64,000 bases of DNA. Origin: Limonium bicolor (Eukaryota; Streptophyta; Magnoliopsida; Caryophyllales; Plumbaginaceae). Position 1 is the stretch's first letter; the number at the start of each line of letters is the position of its first letter. A program made the translations under genes and the position numbers. The DNA lies in assembly GCA_023374045.1 (NCBI GenBank), contig JAIOTZ010000136.1, positions 1-64,000 on the forward strand. The letters run 5' to 3'. A model generated the notes under the pieces. The model searched no databases and was not told the DNA's origin. It saw only the letters and a list, made by a program, of their open reading frames with translations. Of the stretch, positions 59,561 through 64,000 are shown piece by piece.

Positions 59561-61339
59561 TATTTAGCCTCCAAAATTTATTTTAATTGTAAACTAACCC
59601 CAAAGTGTATTCGGTAATTATTTATTTAATTCTAAACTTACTTTAAACTTAATAAAACATAAAATTACATGGCCTAAAGTACATGGCCTTATTACAACAT
59701 CTAACTTATAGTATAAATTACATATAAATGCCATAAAAGATATAACCAACTCACGGCTTGTACTTATTCCATCAAGGTATTTTCTAAAATTGTATTTTTG
59801 CCACATAAATTATTTCCTTGACTTAATAAGCCATTTAAACACTACATAAACTACCCAACGATGTTATATAACATTTTAATATATAGTTTGGCCATAACAT
59901 GCCTTGTAAACTCATGGCTTCCATTATTCATACCCAAATAATTTTAAAAATTATATTTTGCCACTTATATTATTTTTCTATGACATTATAAGTCATTTAT
60001 AAACCAAGTAAGCTAGCCAAATGTTATACAATATTACAGTACATATTTAAGTCATTTTACACCTTATTGATTCTCAGCTTTGTCATATATGTAACATAAT
60101 GACATAAAAACCTTATAATATACAATAATAGTATACTTACTTGATTAACAAGCTAATAAATCAGCCAAGCTCACTCCAATGCTCACGGCTACATATATAT
60201 ATATGTTTAAGTTAGTTTTTAAACTTTAAACTTACACATGAACTTGATTATGGTATAATTAAGAGGTAATTTACTTACTTTGCTAGGTTTATGCTTGGAT
60301 TTGTTTTCCACCACTTAGGCAGAATTTTTCCCAAGTTAAACTGCACCATTCGGCCATATATATGCAAGGAAAAATCTAGGTATTAGTCATCTTAACACTA
60401 AGAGTAATTAAGGACTTAATCAAGCTTAGTTTAACTTGATTTTACCATGATAATGGTAGGCTTAGGTAGGCTGTTTCTCGCCCGAAATCTGAAGCACAAG
60501 GAGGTGTTAAAACACCATTTCAACCAGCACATAAAACCGGTAATGCAAGGTAGAGAAAAGGTTAGGGTTTACCGTGTAAAAATGGCTTTTAAGGAGTTTC
60601 TTAACACCAAATGAACTAGCACATCATGGAGTTGGTGTCTCCACAGAAAACACATGTTAAGAAGAAGAGAATAAGCTTAGGAATGAAGAGACAAAAACCG
60701 GAAATGGAGAGGAGTGAACATTTACAAGTTAAGACATGATTTTACCTTAGAAATGACTTAGGCTTTATTTCTTCCTGCTCTTGATTTTCCAGCCGTGAAA
60801 CCCCCTCACTTTGAGTACCAAATCAAGCTGGATGAGAGGATGGAAATGGATATTAAGTTACAGCAATAGGAAGAAGAAGAGAGAGGAAAAAATGGTGATT
60901 TTCATGTTTGAAAACCTTACCTATGTCAAGAGGTGTTCTCCTTTGAATATGGCTGATGCTCACGGTTGAAGAGAAGGAAAGGGAGGGCTGCAGCTGAAGA
61001 AGACGGCTGGGGAGGAAGTAAGTGAGGAAAGAAATTTAATTTTGCTTTTTAAAGTAAAGTAAGGTCACTTTATGTAATAGTACTAGGATGAGTCATCTTA
61101 GATATTTTGGAGTTTTCTTAAGCATGAGGAAAGGCTCTTAGACAGGCGGCAAGGCATGGTCAAAGCCAAAGACCAATTGTTGACCATTAATTAGATTAAG
61201 TAATTAAATGTTATAAAGGTACTATTCACACCAAAATCACCCATTTTGATTTTATTTGAAAACTTTGATTTAGACCTTCTAATATGGTGTATAGTGTCAC
61301 ATTTATGTTATTATGAGTGTAATCTAGTCCTTAAAGTGA
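59561..61339. other. non-coding final segment of the plus-strand long LTR unit
   Basis: AT-rich, no open frame of note. Words such as AAGGAGTTTC, GGGAGGCTGCAG and TGGTCAAAG appear in leader-like context and have loose parallels in 47000-48300 (reversed) and 20530-21000. Confidence 0.55.
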
Positions 61340-61816
61340 CATAAAATCAATATTTTTGAAGTTACACACAAAAATGTGCTTTAAGGTGTTTTAGTGCACA
61401 TTTTGTGTTAAAGCTTGTTTTTGAGCTTGGTTTTCCTTGATAATTGTTTTATTACATCTATTACATGATTATTAAACTTAGAAATCCAATTTGGACTTTA
61501 ATTGAGGTCACAAAACCTTTAAGGTTTCCTAGAGCACATTTTTGCCCTAAGTGACTTTTAAGCATGTTAATGTTTCTTTGATGTTGGAGTGTTGTCCAAT
61601 AGTTTTATTACGTTCATTTATGCGTTAATATGCTTAGGAATTAATATTGGATCCTAAAGAGTTCATTTGGGCACATATTTGCCCTAAATGGTCAAAGGAT
61701 GCAATCTTTGCTTTATGTTGACCATTGTTGTTTTTAAATTAGTTGTAAGGCATGTTTAGGCCTTAATTTAATTGATTAGATGTTTAATCAATGTTTAATT
61801 AGTTAGGGGTATTTCA

Positions 61817-63210
61817 GGCTGGAAAATGGTGAAATTGAGAGAAGAAAGGCCAGATTAGTGGCTCAGGGGTTCAACCAAACATATGAGGTGGATTATTCAG
61901 AAACTTTCAGCCCTGTGGTAAAGGTAACAACTATCAGGTTGGTGTTAGCTATTGCTATTGCTCAAAATTGGCCTATTGAACAACTAGATGTTGACAATGC
62001 CTTTCTTCATGGTCAAATATAGAGGAAGATGTCTTGGTTAAACAACCTAGTGGCTTTATTAACAAGCAGATTCCTCACCATGTTTGTAAGCTAAACAGAG
62101 CCTTGTATGGCCTTAAGCAAAGTCCGAGAGCTTGGTTTTCCAGACTAAGTACATACCTGGTTCACATAGGCTTCACCCCCTCACAGTCTGACTCCTCTCT
62201 CCTTACCTATCTCTCTGGCCCTAACATTGTCTACATTCTCATTTATGTAGATGATATACTCATCACAGGTTCTTCCCCTACTCTTATTCAGAAACTCACA
62301 TCTACCCTAGCCACGGAATTTCCCATCAAAAATCTCAGGTCACTTCATTATTTTCTTGGAGTTCAGCTTCACCGTGACTCCTCGGGTTTAATTCTTTCAC
62401 AATCTCGGTACATTATTGAGTTACTCACACACACAAAGATGATAACAACAAAACCTATTTCTACACCCATGTCTGACTCTATACTTCTGGATAATTCAGA
62501 TTCCCCCTCCACATACAGATATTACACAATACAGAAGCACGATTGGAAGCCTCCAATATCTGGCCTTCACTAGGCCAGATATCAGTTTTGCCGTCAACAA
62601 ATTAAGTAAATTCATGCATAACCCGCAAGAAATCCATTGGACAGCCACCAAGAGAGTATTACGTTACCTGAAATCTACAGTCAATTTGGGGCTTTTCTTC
62701 TCCTCTTCTCCTATGGGTGCGCTTCGCATCTTTCTGATGCAGATTGGGGGCAGGGTCGCATCTGGATAGGCGCTCCACCTCGGGTTTTCTCATTCTCTTC
62801 GGCAACAAGCCCATCTCCTGGAGCTCTAGAAAACAGCGGACCGTCGCTTGAAGCTCTACTGAGGTTGAATTCAAGGCCTTGGTGACCGCGACCTCTGAAG
62901 CTCTCTGGATCCAGAAAGTTTTAGTCGAATTGGGAATTTTTCTCAAACAAAAACCAGTCTTGTAATGTGACAATATCGGAGCATCTTACCTTGCTTCGAA
63001 TCCAGTTTTCCACTCTCGCACCCATCACATTGTAGTAGACTACTTTGTTCGCGAATTGATCAAAAGAGGAGGAATGGAGATTGAATTTTTAGCATCCAGG
63101 GAGCAATTAGCCGATGGTTTGACAAAAACCCTAACTAAACAGGGGCGCGATCGATTTCGATTCCAACTCTCTCTCGTCACTTCTTTTTCTCGACTAGTTG
63201 GGGGGGGGTA
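61817..63210 (+). pseudogene. Ty1/copia pol, right part: reverse transcriptase and RNase H
   Basis: Resumes after the GGCTG duplication with [19 protein letters not shown], then [35 protein letters not shown] and the catalytic LIYVDDILITG (YVDD codons from 62244). RNase H follows with [19 protein letters not shown] (about 62738), and after further frame changes CDNIGASYLASN-like and FLASREQLADGLTK sequence. Frameshifts or stops are visible near 62021, 62520-62545, 62730 and 62880-62970. Polymerisation of element cDNA was its role. The copy is dead and was split by the 23-kb nest. Confidence 0.92.
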
Positions 63211-63215
63211 ATGGG
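63190..63215 (+). promoter_or_regulatory. polypurine tract of the copia element
   Basis: A run of nine or more G (around 63199-63209) after CTAGTT stands just after the end of RNase H coding, followed by TAATGGGG. This is the expected place for the copia plus-strand primer. Confidence 0.65.
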
Positions 63216-63216
63216 G

Positions 63217-63400
63217 TGATAAAATATGAGCCTCGTTTACACATTATATCTTTTTACATTTATAAGCCCAATTGTATTACATTTGTTCACCAGTCCATAT
63301 TCTTGTATAAATAGGGTACAAACCCTTGTAAATATCCAAGTGATTAATTATACAAGAAGACATTTCATCACTTCACTGTTTCATTTCCTTCTCTTGATCA
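63217..63400 (+). repeat. probable 3' LTR of the copia element
   Basis: Starts TGATAAAATATGAGCC after the polypurine tract, contains TATAAATAGGG (63305-63315), a likely promoter, and may end at CTCTTGATCA (about 63400). No 5' copy exists in the window, so both ends are estimates. Confidence 0.5.
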
Positions 63401-63429
63401 ACTAAGGACCTCATCTCCTTCTAATTGAA

Positions 63430-63840
63430 TTCCTAAAGTAAGGGTGAGTTTTCGGAACTCATTAGTATATTCTTGCACGGTCTGATTTTTTCATCGACAA
63501 AGATGATGCCAATGTCTCCATCTCTCTTATAGATATCCCATTGCATAAACTATTGCCGTATCAGCTTGTTAAACTTTCCCCACCCGACTCCTCCTGAGTG
63601 TGATTTTAGATAAGTATTCCACCAAGTCATGGCCTGGTGGGTGAGTTTGAATCAGACCAACCCGTTCCCCAAGCCCATATAGAGCGAAGTAAGTCTCTAG
63701 CTGATCGATGATGCCGTCGTACTTTGGTAGGTCGAACTTTGCTTCTTTGAATGGTCTTACCTCCTCCTTATTTTTCCGGAAACCTCTTATGGAGTGTATT
63801 ACACAATTTTGACACCCACAATCATATTGCATTGCTCTCT
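63430..63840 (-). pseudogene. Ty3/gypsy gag fragment
   Basis: On the minus strand, 63832-63569 encodes a segment with VRPFKEAKFDLPKYDG, then LETYFALYGL, ERVGLIQ and GHDLVEYL. This pattern is reminiscent of the gag core of chromovirus-type gypsy elements (a 'PKYDG ... YFAL.GL' order). The continuation towards 63430 is in other frames. No zinc knuckle or pol is seen, and the window ends soon after. The family assignment is tentative. Confidence 0.4.
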
Positions 63841-64000
63841 GTTGTTGGAAAAAATAGAGAGTAAAATTGACGAGATATATTTCACTATGTTGAAATGAGT
63901 GAATACAAAGGGTTTAAATAGATAGTAAACTATAATTTCAGATCCTAAAAAGATGGAAACTATCCAAAGTAATGCCAAAAAATGAGGCAACTAATAGACC
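63841..64000. other. AT-rich end of window, nothing recognised
   Basis: Short open frames only. A possible leader of the minus-strand gag fragment. Confidence 0.3.

Larger units (their letters stand above)
38777..61816 (+). mobile_element. long LTR-type unit (TGTAACACCCC...GGGGTATTTCA), about 6.0 kb of own sequence, containing nested insertions
   Basis: Starts TGTAACACCCC at 38777 and ends GGGGTATTTCA at 61816. GGCTG flanks both ends (38772-38776, 61817-61821), a perfect 5-bp duplication inside a copia reading frame. Subtracting the nested elements leaves three pieces: 38777-40499, 52033-54035 and 59561-61816 (about 5.98 kb). They show no coding capacity, no internal second TG start and no primer-binding site. 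The simplest reading is a solo LTR of unusual length. A non-coding non-autonomous element is the alternative. A reverse-oriented copy of the same family is inserted in it. Confidence 0.85.

Noticed and set aside
1..64000. tRNA, rRNA, or a host protein-coding gene
   Set aside because: I looked for family motifs and tRNA-like stems and recognised none. The one tRNA-like match is the primer-binding site at 55654-55671, which is only the complement of a tRNA 3' end.

Overview
This window looks like repeat-packed plant (angiosperm) nuclear DNA, such as a gene-poor or pericentromeric block of a large genome. I see no host gene, tRNA, rRNA or prokaryotic feature. Every coding stretch I can recognise belongs to a transposable element, and most are broken. 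The evidence for a plant is a Tat-lineage Ty3/gypsy pol with an antisense extra gene, an Athila-type primer-binding site, a CACTA (En/Spm) element and a Ty1/copia pol. The species cannot be named from this.

Layout. (1) 1-6.3 kb: remnant of a Tat-lineage Ty3/gypsy element on the minus strand (RNase H end plus integrase, 6315-4918). A convergent five-exon antisense gene (593-4081, +) and a 42-bp minisatellite lie between the two. (2) 6.3-16.4 kb: non-coding LTR and 3'-UTR debris of Tat-like elements, with 30-bp and 50-bp tandem arrays. Three copies of one LTR family are present: one inverted (ending at 8222) and two direct (starting near 12556 and 15728). (3) 16399-30086: a composite element inserted next to the TATAAAAG of the 15728 LTR. 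It has direct LTRs starting TGTTATACCC, a decayed gag as its only coding region, four tandem-repeat arrays before its polypurine tract, and a minus-strand solo LTR (21205-22785, TSD AGGTG) nested inside. (4) 30.1-37.8 kb: the rest of the interrupted LTR, MITEs (one hAT-like, 33409-33993), and duplicated Tat-type LTR blocks. (5) 37.8-63.4 kb: a layered nest. A Ty1/copia pol is cut at 38776 by a plus-strand LTR unit (38777-61816, TSD GGCTG). That unit contains a minus-strand copy of the same LTR family (40500-52027, TSD CCCGA), which contains a CACTA element (40994-46878, TSD TAT). A separate young non-autonomous Athila-like element (54036-59555, TSD ATTAC) also sits in the plus-strand unit. (6) 63.4-64 kb: a minus-strand gypsy gag remnant.

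How the parts work together. The elements form an insertion record rather than a pathway. Their target-site duplications fix the order of events. Several are non-autonomous: one has gag only, one has no coding capacity, and one CACTA lacks its transposase. These would depend on enzymes supplied from elsewhere. The most notable observations are the layered nest, the inverted pair of roughly 5.6-6.0-kb LTR units, the antisense Tat gene, and the repeated finding of tandem arrays just before polypurine tracts. I found no sign of a wholly new enzymatic system.
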